From: Strongylocentrotus droebachiensis
Lineage: Eukaryota; Echinodermata; Echinoidea; Camarodonta; Strongylocentrotidae
Assembly: GCA_035222895.1 (NCBI GenBank)
Contig: JAVYIG010006536.1
Coordinates: forward strand, 52,330-116,329
Direction: 5' to 3'
DNA: 64,000 nucleotides
Shown: positions 1 to 9,887 of the stretch, in pieces
Layout of the letters: every line of letters begins with the position of its first letter
How positions within the stretch are numbered: position 1 is the first letter of the stretch
Position numbers and translations under genes: made by a program
Notes under the pieces: model-generated
Told to the model about the DNA's origin: nothing
Databases searched by the model: none
Seen by the model: only the letters and a program-made list of their open reading frames with translations

Positions 1-473
1 AATAAATTAGGAAGAACAAAATCAAGTAAGAAGCTATCATATTAAATGAAAATAACTGTGCTGCAACATAGTTTTGAATATCTGTCGGTAAATTATTCAT
101 GTTAGGCAGAAAACGGTTAAATTCTGATTGGAGTATATTAAAATGTCCTCTTGTTTGGCTAAATGCAAGGAAGGAGTTATGAAAAACGCTGTGTTTCATT
201 TTGTTTCCGCTCTTACCTTTCCCAGCTGAAAAGTATTGAAGAGCCGGTGCAAGAGTCATCTCCATGTGTGGCGGGTACCTCCCCCCCCCCCCCCCCAACA
301 AAAGAAAAACACATCTTTACCATCTTCAGTACTCCCCTCTCATTTTAAAAAATTTGCCTCCTCTACTAGAATGAAAGGAAAGTTTAGTATTTACTAACGA
401 AGCAATAAACGTGATAGAGATATTATCAGTCGATGTGAAAAAATGAAGATAAAAACATGGTCCATGATAAAAA
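1..473. repeat. Upstream block of receptor unit 1, paralogous to 17043-17520
   Basis: This stretch matches 17043-17520 almost base for base, including a C16 run at 281-296 that corresponds to longer C runs at 17325-17353. It is the left part of the duplicated receptor unit, which begins outside the window. No convincing gene is present; the short open frames read through the poly(C) tract and the matching ones in unit 2 carry no recognisable domain. Confidence 0.75.
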
Positions 474-1113
474 ATATGGGGCCTGTCACCACGACATGAG
501 TCCAGTTGGTCAAAAATTTTATTCCTGTTTTTAAGTATTATATGAATCTACATTAAGTAAGCTTTAAATTAAGGGGTCACACATTAAAATTGATAAATTA
601 TATCCAGAAATATGAACAAAAACCTAATTGGACTTTATAAACAATGGGATTACCCAGTTTTTAGATAATTAGGTGTAAAGTTAATGATGTGTAACATAGC
701 CTATATTATTTGCCAAAAAATGTTAGAAGGAGATATTTTCGTGACCTAAGCTCTGGGGACATAAACTACAAGACATTAATAAGTCGATTTTTGGAAAAAT
801 CTTAAATGTGGTAGGTGGGTCAATTTTCAGTACATACACACTATACAGTGCGTCCCAGAAAAAACGAAACCTAGAAGTATCGATGTTTTATCATAACTTA
901 ATCACAATCATAATTAATGAATGATACATATTTGGAAAGCTTAGAGTCTCCTCTTTCAGTTGATGCCACTCAGATGATACATATTTCACGCATGAGTGAT
1001 TAAAAGCAATTTGAAGGAAGGAAACCAAAAAGACATTTGGCGGGCGGTATCTGAATTTCGAAGAAAAATTCACATTTCCAGAAAGTTGAGTTTCTGCCCT
1101 TTCATATGACACC

Positions 1114-1330
1114 TCGGTGTCTACCTGCGCGCCAATCAGGAAAAATGAGCGAAAAATAACAAAGTTCTATTTGTTTAAAGGCCCACTGCACTACTGGTAG
1201 CCTGCCATCCGTTTTTGCTTTTGATATCCGCAGCTATGGGCCTTCGGTGTCTACCTGCGCGCCAATCAGGAAAAATGAGCGAAAAATAACAAAGTTCTAT
1301 TTGTTTAAAGGCCCAATGCACTACTGGTAG
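1114..1330 (+). repeat. Receptor-gene fragment captured in the MITE arm, in a partial tandem duplication
   Basis: Bases 1197-1265 are identical over 69 bp to 3602-3670 of receptor 1 (end of TM4 and second extracellular loop). Bases 1114-1135 repeat the last 22 bp of the same stretch. The 87-bp segment 1114-1200 is repeated at 1244-1330 with one difference seen (position 1188 versus 1318), with 43 bp of purely receptor sequence between. The mirror position in the right arm (near 1795-1805) has no such sequence. Receptor 2 differs in this stretch (AAT for GAT at the Asp codon), so receptor 1 is the best donor in the window. Confidence 0.85.
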
Positions 1331-1507
1331 CTACTTGCGCCCTCTATGTAAGTGTAACAAACAATGCCTAATCAGTGACCATTGGTCCCCCATAGTCCTC
1401 TTTTTCTTATGTTAACTGAGAGCTGAGTTGATGAGATAACCACCTGTCCAGTGACCTTGCAGAGCGGTCTAATCCCTCCTGTAAACTACGGCAGATAAGC
1501 TTTAAAG
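1311..1507. mobile_element. Small insertion in the left arm of the fold-back MITE
   Basis: Compared with the right arm, the left arm has about 197 extra bases here, bounded by TTTAAAG at 1304-1310 and 1501-1507, which may be a target duplication. The right arm has TTTAAAG only once at the matching place. No inverted ends or coding frame were recognised. Confidence 0.4.
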
Positions 1508-1583
1508 TAGCCCTTACATTTCAATAATTTTAACAAACGAATTCGTTTTCACTAGTTGCCTGCCGTAGCAAAAAGCAGATTTG

Positions 1584-1677
1584 ACAAAAGACTTAACTCC
1601 GTTTCGTTGACAATCAGCCATGCATGAAGACTCTCGTCTACGGCTGATTGTCAACGAAACGGAGTTAAGTCTTTTGT
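1584..1677. repeat. Perfect 36-bp hairpin at the centre of the fold-back element
   Basis: Bases 1584-1619 and 1642-1677 are exact reverse complements with a 22-base loop. Imperfect pairing continues outward through the conserved AACGAATTCGTT motifs. This is the turning point of the fold-back MITE and could form a cruciform or an RNA hairpin. Confidence 0.85.
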
Positions 1678-2169
1678 AAATTTCGTTTATTGATACGGCA
1701 GGCAGCCAGTGAAAACGAATTCGTTTAATCAAATTATGGAAATGCAAGCACTTCTTTAAACAAACAGAACTTTGTCATTCCTCGCTCATTTTTCCTGATT
1801 GAGGTGTCATATGAAAGGGCAGAAACTCAACTTTCTAGAAATGTGAATTTTTCTTCGAAATTCAGATACCGCCCGCCAAATGTCTTTTTGGTTTCCTTCC
1901 TTCAAATTGCTTTTAATCACTCATGCGCGAAATATGCATCATCTGAGTAGCATCACATGAAAGAGGAGACTCTACGCTTTCCAAATATGTATCATTCATT
2001 AATTATAGTTGTGATTAAGTTATGATAGAACATCGATACTTCTCGGTTTCGTTTTTTCTGGGACGCACTGTATATCGGTATTACTACGATTGAGCCTAAT
2101 GCGACACTGGACTCATTTCGTGGTGACTGGCCCCATATGTTTGTGACTTGCCCCAAACAGACGATATGA

Positions 2170-2580
2170 AACGTGTATCTTCCCCCATTCGATATTTTTC
2201 CTTCTCTCTCTCTTTGTTCTATGTCTCTCTGCCGTATTTATCTCTCTCTCCCCCACCCTCTTTCATTTCCGTTCTACCGCTCCTTCTCTCCCCCTCTCCC
2301 ACTTCGAATTCTCTCCTAGAAGGCCTAGCTCTTCCTCTCTTTCTTCCTCCCATTCCCCTTTCCTATTCGTTCTATTTCTTTATCACTTTCTTATTCCACT
2401 CTCTCTCCTTCCATTTAGCTTGGCACCTCCTCTTTCTCCGTCCTTTCTCTTCTCTCTTTATACCTTTTTCCTCACCCTTTGCTCTTTAAAGCTTTCTTTC
2501 CCTTGCCACCCACCCTCTTCCTCTCTCCAAGCCCCCAGTCTTCCCTGAAGCCACACCCCCCTTCCTTCTCCCAAACTCTC
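2170..2580. repeat. Pyrimidine-rich low-complexity tract, unit 1
   Basis: A run of CT, CTC and CCT motifs on the + strand. Related tracts lie at 17595-17790 (unit 2), 32630-32760, 42840-43290 and 50570-51080. The Ser/Leu/Pro-rich open frames across them are products of composition, not genes. Confidence 0.8.
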
Positions 2581-2589
2581 TATTGAACA

Positions 2590-3207
2590 ACAAATTTTAC
2601 ATTGTGAATTTTACATCAGAAGCGCAATTTGATTGATTTTACATTTTCAACAACTTAAATTGTATCCTTATCGCACTTCAAAATGCTCAAGGGGTTACAA
2701 TTTTACAATACTTGTTTAGGATTACAATTTTTTTTAAATGACCGTTTAGGGTGTGAGTTAGAGTAAAAAAACGAGATATCCTCATTTAGGGTGTATTTTG
2801 GTTTCAGAAGAAATCCTCGTTTAAGAAGGTGTCTGGAAAACCAGTGGTCACGCATGCTTACACTATTTCTACATGACTGAGACCCCCCGGGGTACATTGA
2901 ACAGGCTTCTCGGCTTATATGCTCATGCGCAGCCTAGCTATACAGTTACGTCATGACTAGTTTCAATGACACGTACTTGTAATACAAAAAAAATCGGGTA
3001 TATCAAAGCAGATAATGGACGGACAAGACTCTCACAAACTAGAGTGGTTTTCTAATAGCTATTAATTACAAGGCGGCGTTATTATACTTCGTCCAAAGAG
3101 GAATACTTTGATTTTTGCTATAATATCCATCAGTCGTTGAGGTGGCGAGTATAAAGTAACCAGCGAGAGAGCCCGATGCCTTAATTTCGATCTTGTTGGA
3201 ACACAAG
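2590..3207 (+). promoter_or_regulatory. Conserved 5' flank of receptor 1 with TATA-like box
   Basis: This flank is nearly identical to 17790-18406 of unit 2 and partly conserved before copies 3-5. A TTACGTCATGACTAG motif (2946-2960, CRE/ATF-like) recurs in units 2 and 3 and in altered form (GCGTCATGACTAG) in units 4 and 5. TATAAAG at 3150-3156 lies 52 bases before the ATG and would place a start site near 3180. The ATG context, ACAAG-ATG-G, has a purine at -3 and G at +4. That this is the promoter is inference. Confidence 0.5.
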
Positions 3208-4374
3208 ATGGAGCATTACGGTGGCGTCTTGGTGGCTTTTCACGTCGTGCTGATGGCGGTGGGTATACCGGGAAACCTCCTTGTTGTTCTCGTCACGGCG
3301 AGTCGCACTCCTAAAAAGAGCGTTCACGTTTTCGTCATCGCTCTCGCCGTCGCCGACCTCCTTGCCTGCTGTCTCATGCCGTTCAGTATCCATTACTGGC
3401 TGACCGTCAACAACCAACACTCCACCATCTTGTGCAAAATCCATATCTTCACCAGCTTCGTCAGTGTTTTTACCTCCATGTTCCTCACCAACGCTGTGGC
3501 CTTTGATCGCTACTTCGCAGTTTGCTATCCTCTGAAGACAATCTTCAACTTACCACGATCTTGCAAGGTGTGTGTGGGATGTTTTGTGAGTGCCTTTGTC
3601 TGTAGCCTGCCATCCGTTTTTGCTTTTGATATCCGCAGCTATGGGCCTTCGGTGTCTACCTGCGCGCCAACGGCCAACCAGTGGCTCATAGAAGGCATCT
3701 TCGGCATAATTGTCTTCGCCTTTTTGCTGTCCACTGTTATACTAATCATACTCTACCTGCAAATGTGCATCATGATTCGGCGCCAGGCCCATTTCAGGGC
3801 CCGTGTGGCACCTACCCCGAATCCTGAACCCATGCAGGAATCAGCCTCTACAAATAATATCAAAACTATATCTGATAAGGTTCCCGTTGCGAGCACCTCG
3901 ACCAACAGACCCAGCGAGGACTACAAGGTTCCAGAATCATCTTCCAAGCATCGTGGTTCACACTTAGCAGTCCCTGTTACACATGCACCGTCCCAGAGTT
4001 CGTACAAATCTGAACGCACCCTTCGGCCGCTCGCTGAGAAAATGGACCGACAGAACCGCAAAGCTGTTGTTGCTAGGGCTGTGGCAAATGGAATGAAGAG
4101 TAAGACAACGAAGATGCTGATTCTGTCTACGGTCGTCTTTATCGCGTCCTGGCTACCGAACATCATCATCAGAGCCATTCCTTGGACACAATACCGAGAA
4201 TTTTTCCAATCCCATCCTGCCGCACAAATCACAAAACGAAGTTTTGAATTCCTGTTCCTCATTAATCACGCAGTCAATCCTTTCGTTTACAATTTAGTCA
4301 ACAAACGCTTTCGAAGGCTCTGTGCAAAGAAAATCAACACACTTCGAAGAAAATTCACTAATTACATTGGTTGA
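3208..4374 (+). CDS. Rhodopsin-like (class A) GPCR, tandem copy 1
   Basis: This single-exon gene encodes 388 residues with seven membrane segments. Class A landmarks are N23 (GN, TM1), D50 (ADLL, TM2), C76 at the top of TM3, DRY at 100-102, C152 in the second extracellular loop (disulfide partner of C76), Y183 (TM5), SWLP at 314-317 (TM6) and NPFVY at 357-361 (TM7), followed by a basic amphipathic helix with a Cys. The amino end is only a few residues and has no signal peptide. The third inner loop is about 100 residues, rich in Ser, Thr and Pro. Unusual points are no Trp in TM4, no Pro in TM5 and Ser for Cys in the CWxP motif. The ATG at 3208 is used because all five copies keep it; the frame open 15 bases upstream has only TTG. 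The ligand is unknown; a chemosensory or lineage-specific receptor like the expanded sea urchin families is inferred. Confidence 0.93.
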   Translation: MEHYGGVLVAFHVVLMAVGIPGNLLVVLVTASRTPKKSVHVFVIALAVADLLACCLMPFSIHYWLTVNNQHSTILCKIHIFTSFVSVFTSMFLTNAVAFDRYFAVCYPLKTIFNLPRSCKVCVGCFVSAFVCSLPSVFAFDIRSYGPSVSTCAPTANQWLIEGIFGIIVFAFLLSTVILIILYLQMCIMIRRQAHFRARVAPTPNPEPMQESASTNNIKTISDKVPVASTSTNRPSEDYKVPESSSKHRGSHLAVPVTHAPSQSSYKSERTLRPLAEKMDRQNRKAVVARAVANGMKSKTTKMLILSTVVFIASWLPNIIIRAIPWTQYREFFQSHPAAQITKRSFEFLFLINHAVNPFVYNLVNKRFRRLCAKKINTLRRKFTNYIG

Positions 4375-4580
4375 GGAGTACCATTTAAATTTGCAAGGAA
4401 ATTCATTGAGACATATTTTAAACATGATGTATTACTGTACCGTGTGTAGTTTGTGTATTTAAACTTTGTTAAATTTCCTCTGTATTGGTAACCTTTAGTT
4501 AGTATACAGGGCCTCTCAGTGAAACAGCTAAGTCCACTCCAAACATATCTTACTTTCAATAGATACAGAAAAACAGGAGA
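4375..4580 (+). other. 3' flank/UTR of receptor 1
   Basis: The sequence after the stop is shared with the other copies (for example 19568-19790), so it is part of the duplicated unit. It keeps the left arm (ACAGGGCCTCTCAG) of a hairpin seen whole in copies 2-5, but the right arm is missing here. No AATAAA occurs before the insertion at 4581. Confidence 0.6.
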
Positions 4581-4949
4581 AACTAGAACCAAGGCTCTTG
4601 CCTTTTTGTAAATATTATGTTATATCATTCTTCATCTTTTATTTAGTGTAAAATACCAAAGCTTTGTATATAAGCACAGAACAGTTTTACCCTAGATGTA
4701 GAATAGTTTGTAGCTTAACTATGTATTCAATAGTTATTCATATTTATTCATTACATTCTCATTTTACTGCTGTGATACTTTTGTGTGTTAGTGGTATTAT
4801 AGACACGATTAGCATTAAATGTTATTTTCTGGTCCCATTTATCCTGTCAATGTTAATCATTCACATTTTATTGTTATATTGACGTACTTTTTGTTTTTGA
4901 TAATAAACTTCAAACTCAAACTAACAGATTAAAAAAAACTCAAACTCAG
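4581..4949 (+). mobile_element. Short retroposon insertion in the 3' flank of receptor 1
   Basis: Unit 2 reads continuously from GGAGAAA to CAGAGCAAA (about 19770-19785), whereas unit 1 has about 370 extra bases here. The insert ends in AATAAA (4901-4906) followed by repeats of CAAACT, which resembles the 3' tail of a CR1/jockey-type LINE or its SINE. No coding capacity is seen; probably a 5'-truncated copy. Confidence 0.5.
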
Positions 4950-5059
4950 AGCAAAACAAGTTTAAGGAAAATCGGATCACTTAAATATTATTAAGTTATG
5001 ATTTCCTTTAGATTATGAAAAACTAAGGAATTGGTTTTTTAACAAAAGACAAACATCAA

Positions 5060-6530
5060 AATCAATATTTACATTTAGACATGCTTCATCGTTTCCATTA
5101 ATTTTTCAAAGAAGGGAATGTTCAATTCACATTAAAAAAAACATGAAATAAATGTTCTTTACAGTTACATGTTTCACATATAACGGAATTACCAAATCCC
5201 CATCAAAAAAAGGCATTCTTTTTACAGGAATCAAATTATAAATTGTCTTAAAATTAAATTGTTACGATTTATTTTCCTTTACATTCATCAAATTTCTTTG
5301 GAAGATCTTTTTCCAGTTTAAATGATAATCAATTAAGATTGTCCGGTATGATGGACTTTCATTTCCTATGTCATTCCTTGCTAGACTATGATAAAATCAC
5401 CTACTTGACATGCATTTCAATTGTTTTTCTTTTCTACCAATTGGTATAGTTCGAGTTTCTAACAAAATAAATTCTTTTAAGTTATCAGTCCAAACTTTTG
5501 GTATTGCATTTCTCAATTTAGAAAAACAAAAAAGTGCTGTCGCTTTCGTTTTTTATTATTTTCAATGGTTGTTTTCAATTTTGTCATGGAAATAAAGTTT
5601 CCTTTAATATAAATATCTTTTACAAAGATTATGTTACTTAGGTACCACTTTTTATGCGTAATATATTTATTATACCATAAAATATGTGCATCAAAATGTA
5701 TATAATCCTGTTTCATGAATTCTTAATAAGAGTTGGTAATTTGCGGACAAATTTATCATGTATCGATCAATAGTACAATTCAAAAGTAAATTGAGACCTC
5801 CTAAAGGTTGGAAATATAACATTGCAAAGTCTTTCCAATAACTTTCTGTGTCATCAACTATTCTCCCAAGCCATTTCAATCTGAAACTATGTATTAACCT
5901 GTTAAAATCATTCATTCTTATTCCACCATCAGTATAATCTCTAGCTATCGTTTTTCTTTTCAGTTTGTCAACTTTTGAATTCCATACAAATTTGTATATA
6001 ATCTTTTCTATTTCTTTTACAATAAAATTTGGTACTGAACAAAACATAATCAGATGAACTATTTGACTAATAAGCAATGTCTTAATTATGAGAACTCTTT
6101 CTATAAATGTAAGGTTTCTCTTCCGCCAATTATTTACTATTCTCTGTCTGATTACCAGTATTTCCAAAGGAAATCCCTTTAATCCTGTCATTCTTTCTTA
6201 TTCTATCTGCCATAGTTTCTACTGCTAACTAAACAACGTGGCCGAAAGCGGGCAGCCTTGTCTTATTCTTCTCCTTATCTCAAAATTTCTCGTTCTCCAT
6301 CCATTAACAAGTATTGAGCTTTCAACTTTTTCATACATTAACTTAATCCAGCAACGGAAATCTTCCCCAAAATTGAAATTAGTCAGACAATCTTCAATAA
6401 ATTGAAATTCTACAGTATCGAATGCTTTCTGAAAATCGATCAGCATTAGTGTGAAAACATATACCTGGGCTGAATAACTGGAAAAATATAAACATTTGAG
6501 AGGGAGACTAGCATCATAAAACATAGTCAT
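5060..6530 (-). mobile_element. Broken L1/Tx1-type LINE fragment (reverse transcriptase to C-terminus)
   Basis: The - strand frame 6530-6225 carries a reverse transcriptase piece with DFQKAFDTVE and RQGCPLSATLFS. The next frame, 6191-5691, carries the post-polymerase region (NWRKRNLTFIERVLIIKTLL and KFVWNS) typical of L1-like elements. The expected YADD palm segment between them is missing, so there is an internal deletion. Diverged C-terminal sequence continues toward 5100. The element is dead and lies antisense to receptor 1. Confidence 0.75.
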
Positions 6531-8104
6531 TTATGACATGAAATGGTACATTATGTACATGTATATATATATATAAATAATTCATAAAATATTGTGTGGC
6601 AAAAATAGTCAACTATGACTGATTGCCAAATAAAATCTAATCAAGAAAGAAAGAGGACGATTTGATATTGTAGCAGACTTTGCACGTTAACCCTATAGGT
6701 ATAATACACGACAACGAACCGGATTTCCCTTAGGCTTTGCCGGCCCCTCCTTGAGGTGAAAAGTGGTGATGAATTGACAACTTCTAACCCTCATTTAACA
6801 AATGCACAAACATATAACACAATTTCATTTAATTCTTTAGGAAGATAAACCTTTGACTACCTTCCTAGCTATTTCGGAAATTTCGAAAGGCGACGGACGT
6901 TTTGCCGCCACAAAATTATCAACACGCTGTACATTTGCCGACGGACGCGACTGATAATTCCGACTGTCCGCGGAGTCGTCAGCGACAATTCTCGCTACCC
7001 CAAATAGCGATTCTGCCGAGATCCGGGGAAAATCCTGAAAACGCGCATTGCATTATGGGATAGCTTTTCGACATTACAGCTTCCTGTGCAGGCGTTCGTG
7101 ATCACAACCCTCTCTTTCACGGTAGAGTTTAACGGCCTTTGGTGCTAAAGTCACTAATTCTGCCCGAAGCTTTCCATTGCATATTATAATCTGTACAAAT
7201 TAAACTGATTGGCATCGATTTTAGCGTGCGTGAAAACTCTGCACAGCGAACACAGGCGCTAGCGCCAGCGGGATGGGACTCTATACCGGAAGTTGTAGTG
7301 ACGACCCGAGAGAGTGAAAATTACCTCGTCTCGCGAATTTCGAGATTTTCGTACCTATTTAGGGTAGCGAGAATTGAAGGCAACACACGATGATTGGCGG
7401 GAAATTCAATATTGCAATTCGCAGCTTAACGTGGCTTGCGGTACCCCCTATTCGTCATAGTGTGAGCCGGTGTGTCAGCGATAATTGACCGGCAAGAGCT
7501 AATTGACCGGCCAGGGATAATTGGCAGTGACGTCAGTTGGGCAGATATGCCTATAAAAATCCAGGGATAATTGGCAGCGCTCATGGGATTTTTGTCAACG
7601 TCATTGCATTGATATCAATAATGCACCCTGGCGCGCTCTCAAATCGAACATACATTATACGTACGTACGGGTGTACGAGTGTGTGACATGATAGCGTTAT
7701 ATACGTGAGCGGCCGTTATGTTGCACGATGTGAATTGTCTCCGTTCAAGGCTTCTCAGGAAATTAATTCATATTTTTGTTTAATACAGTGAGCATTTTTT
7801 TGGTTTATTTGAGTAAATTGCACTTATCCTCCACGGCTTTACTTGTATGTTGTCATTTTCCATATTGTTTCGAGTGAGATCCTTGAGGGCCGAGTGTGGA
7901 GAAGGGTTCCATGTGAACAGCCGTTGCACATGGGTCAGTCGATCCTAATCGATCCTAATCGCCCGGATCGGGTCACGCCCCTTGGGCGAAACGGAATCGG
8001 GTCAATATTCCCGGACCCGAAGGCGGAGCCCGCCGTCCGTGAGGCGGCCGAACGCTGCGAAGCGAACGAGCCCGGAGACGCTGGCCGGGGCCCCGAGAAG
8101 AGTT
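6531..8104. other. No gene seen; CpG-containing intergenic DNA
   Basis: Between the LINE fragment and the duplicated block no convincing gene was found. Features are a TA microsatellite near 6560-6575, a CG-richer stretch at 6880-7440 containing a spaced inverted repeat (AATTCTCGCTACCC near 6991 against GGGTAGCGAGAATT near 7364), and repeats of AATTGACCGGC and AGGGATAATTGGCAG between 7480 and 7580. Confidence 0.5.
7940..8100. other. Sharp GC-rich island
   Basis: A block of about 160 bases is far richer in G, C and CpG than its surroundings. It begins with a doubled CGATCCTAAT and is dense in GGCGGAGCC and GCGAACGAG type words. A frame of 109 codons crosses it (7843-8172), but the protein has no recognisable domain and is probably composition-driven. 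Origin unknown. Confidence 0.45.
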
Positions 8105-8270
8105 GTCTTTTCTTGTTAATACCGAATTCAACAAATGATGAAGACAACACTTTTCATATTTCGTATTATTGATTGATTTATGTAAGTACCAGTATCAAAG
8201 TTTTGAGGTTGGAGGGTGTCCCCTGATGATGGGCCCACATACATGATATATATATACTGTAACTTATGAA
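8105..8270. repeat. Short dispersed block, also at about 34175-34255 and 44575-44645
   Basis: The words GAATTCAACAAATGATGAAGA, ATTATTGATTGATTTATGTAAG and GATGATGGGCCCA recur. The first two reappear near 34190-34250 and, diverged, near 44570-44640; the third reappears near 30436. The block belongs to the long-range duplications around the receptors and shows no coding potential. Confidence 0.55.
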
Positions 8271-8414
8271 ACAAATTAGCTCTAAAACAAACAAAAAATA
8301 AACATATTCGTCACGCTTTATATTACCCAACTTAAGCTTATTCTATATCATTCACCGAATGATTTTTATGAGCAAATAATCCACATTGAAAATCGATTCA
8401 CAAGGTAGACACTA

Positions 8415-9276
8415 CACTGTTAGAACGGTGTTTAAAATATCACTGTTTAAATGAATGTTGTTTAAAAACGTAAACAACGTTGTTCAAAATCGAAAAATCA
8501 GTGCTCAATTGGCCTGAAACAACTATCTATTAAAAAACCAAAAAATTTAATTAAACAGAGTTGTTTAAAAAGTCCCGGGGGCGTCGTTGATATTTTCTCG
8601 ATACGCGATAGCAATTTGCGCACACACATGCGATATGCACAAAGTCAAAGTACGTACATAATACATGCATGTAAGCATGCAGTGCTAGTGTGCAGTGCAA
8701 GTGCTAGTGCAGTGCAGACGAAAATGGCGGAACAAGGGCAAGGCGACGACTTGGTTCTTCTCGGCTTCGCCGATGGGGTTTAGGTGAAGTTATAGAGACA
8801 AATAATAATGTTGTCTGTCACTGCCATGAATATGACGAACAAATGTTGAAGTAAATTGGCAACAAGCTCTGCATGTTACAGTGTATAAATCGTTGTGATT
8901 ATTGCAGGAGTGGTTCCAGTAGGTAATTTCACAAATTCAAACAACCAGATAATAACCATTAAACAGTTCTGTTTAAAATTTAAGCAACTCCTTTTAAACA
9001 ACCCAGTTGTGCAGTAATACTGAGTAAACAACGGTTGCTTAGTAATTTAAACATTATTGTTTAAAATTTAAACAACTTGCTTTAAACAACCGACTTGTGC
9101 AATTGTATTACTAAACAACTGTTGTTTAAAAGGTTTCCTAATTTTTAAACAACTAAGTGTTCAAAATGTAAACAACCTTAATTTGTTTAATTTTTAAACA
9201 ACAGTTGAGCGATTCACCGGTTAACTTGGGGTTGTTTAAAATTTTAAACAACTTGTTTTATTTTTTTCTAACAGTG
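8415..9276. mobile_element. Non-autonomous DNA transposon with CACTGTTAGAA ends and subterminal motif arrays
   Basis: The element starts CACTGTTAGAA and ends TTCTAACAGTG, with TA at 8413-8414 and 9277-9278. The paralogous block near 30470 reads CACTAATCCCTG with a single TA, so it is an empty site confirming a 2-bp TA duplication. Both terminal regions are packed with TTTAAACAAC or its complement in both orientations, a pattern seen in CACTA/EnSpm elements where subterminal repeats bind transposase. TA duplication would also fit Tc1/mariner, so the superfamily is open. A small CpG-richer inner part (8575-8800) carries an exon-like piece. Confidence 0.75.
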
Positions 9277-9692
9277 TAATCCCTGTGCCTGGAAATTTAT
9301 CCCTAGAGGTGCGCCAGTGGTAATTGTCTAACGGAGCATTGTGGACAGATTTCCCTTGATTTATCTAGGGATAATTGGCACCGGACACGTGGAAAATAGT
9401 ATCACACCGGCCTTTACATTCGCTCTAACTCACGTTTTCCTTGGTCGATTTCTCTGGTTAAAATGGCTATGTCTTGAGGAAAGAGCTATCCGAGCACGGG
9501 AAAGGCATTTGATAACCAATAGAAAGTTGTATTTGTCATATGTTGTGAATTCTGTATTTTATATGTCTTCACTGATCATGACCTATATTTTTTGCGGTGC
9601 CACGCATGACTTCTAAGCTCGATGCCTGCATATTTTTTAATAGAGAACTTAGGGAAACAGATGCTGTTGGGTAACATTTCGTAATATTTGGA

Positions 9693-9887
9693 ATGCCAGA
9701 GTGGAACTGTGCATTGAGAAGGACAGCTGTTGATGGATACGATGGCTGGAGAGGGTTACATTTCTTTATGTTAAGCCAAGTTAATCTTGAATATTTTTCC
9801 CACGGGAAATTCTTTCGAGACGGCATCTCCCTTCATTACAGCAGGGACGTGATAGAGAAGGACTGGAATCAAGCCGCTCTCCTTTGA
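9693..9887 (+). CDS. Short ORF conserved in the duplicate, unknown function
   Basis: A 64-codon frame starting MPEWNCALRRTAVDGY is kept in the paralogous block at 30879-31073 with only two residue differences. No domain is recognised. In the other copy a second frame follows (31078-31263); here it ends early because of changes near 9925-9955. Conservation may only reflect recent duplication, so this may be a decayed exon or no gene at all. Confidence 0.2.
   Translation: MPEWNCALRRTAVDGYDGWRGLHFFMLSQVNLEYFSHGKFFRDGISLHYSRDVIEKDWNQAALL

Larger units (their letters stand above)
846..2070. mobile_element. Nested Tc1/mariner-like fold-back MITE, 1.2 kb
   Basis: The termini are CAGTGCGTCCCAGAAAAAAC and its near-perfect inverse, flanked by TA dinucleotides (844-845 and 2071-2072), as expected for the Tc1/mariner group. 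The inverted arms are several hundred bases long, so almost the whole element can fold back; the arms meet at the hairpin 1584-1677. The left arm carries material absent from the right arm: duplicated receptor-derived DNA (1114-1330) and an extra segment at 1311-1507. No transposase is encoded, so mobility would depend on an autonomous relative. Confidence 0.75.
478..2134. mobile_element. Outer TIR transposon, non-autonomous, 1.66 kb, with empty site in unit 2
   Basis: The ends form inverted repeats of about 30 bp starting GGGGCCTGTCACCACGA on the left and ending TCGTGGTGACTGGCCCC with few mismatches on the right. ATAT occurs at 474-477 and 2135-2138 as a likely 4-bp target duplication. The paralogous place in unit 2 (about 17520-17560) reads straight through without the element, which supports insertion after units 1 and 2 separated. 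No transposase frame is visible. A second transposon (846-2070) sits inside it. The superfamily is not assigned. Confidence 0.7.

Noticed and set aside
2148-2489. Protein-coding frames in CT-rich tracts (also 42622-43149 and 50538-51302)
   Set aside because: Ser/Leu/Pro-rich translation of low-complexity pyrimidine DNA, not conserved between the paralogous tracts.
3193-3207. Receptor 1 start 15 bases upstream (also copies 2 and 3)
   Set aside because: The upstream codon is TTG, not ATG; the ATG at 3208 (and 18407, 34642) aligns in all five copies.
3181-3444. Long - strand open frames opposite every receptor gene (for example 3181-3444, 18380-18643, 45410-45694)
   Set aside because: They recur only because the receptor coding strand is conserved; composition and lack of domains mark them as antisense shadows.
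7490-7580. Homing-endonuclease-like site (AGGGATAA words)
   Set aside because: Only a short match; the word is part of a local repeat with AATTGGCA.
9341-9616. 91-codon frame with a hydrophobic stretch
   Set aside because: The paralogous copy near 30530-30780 has the frame disrupted and no family is recognised.
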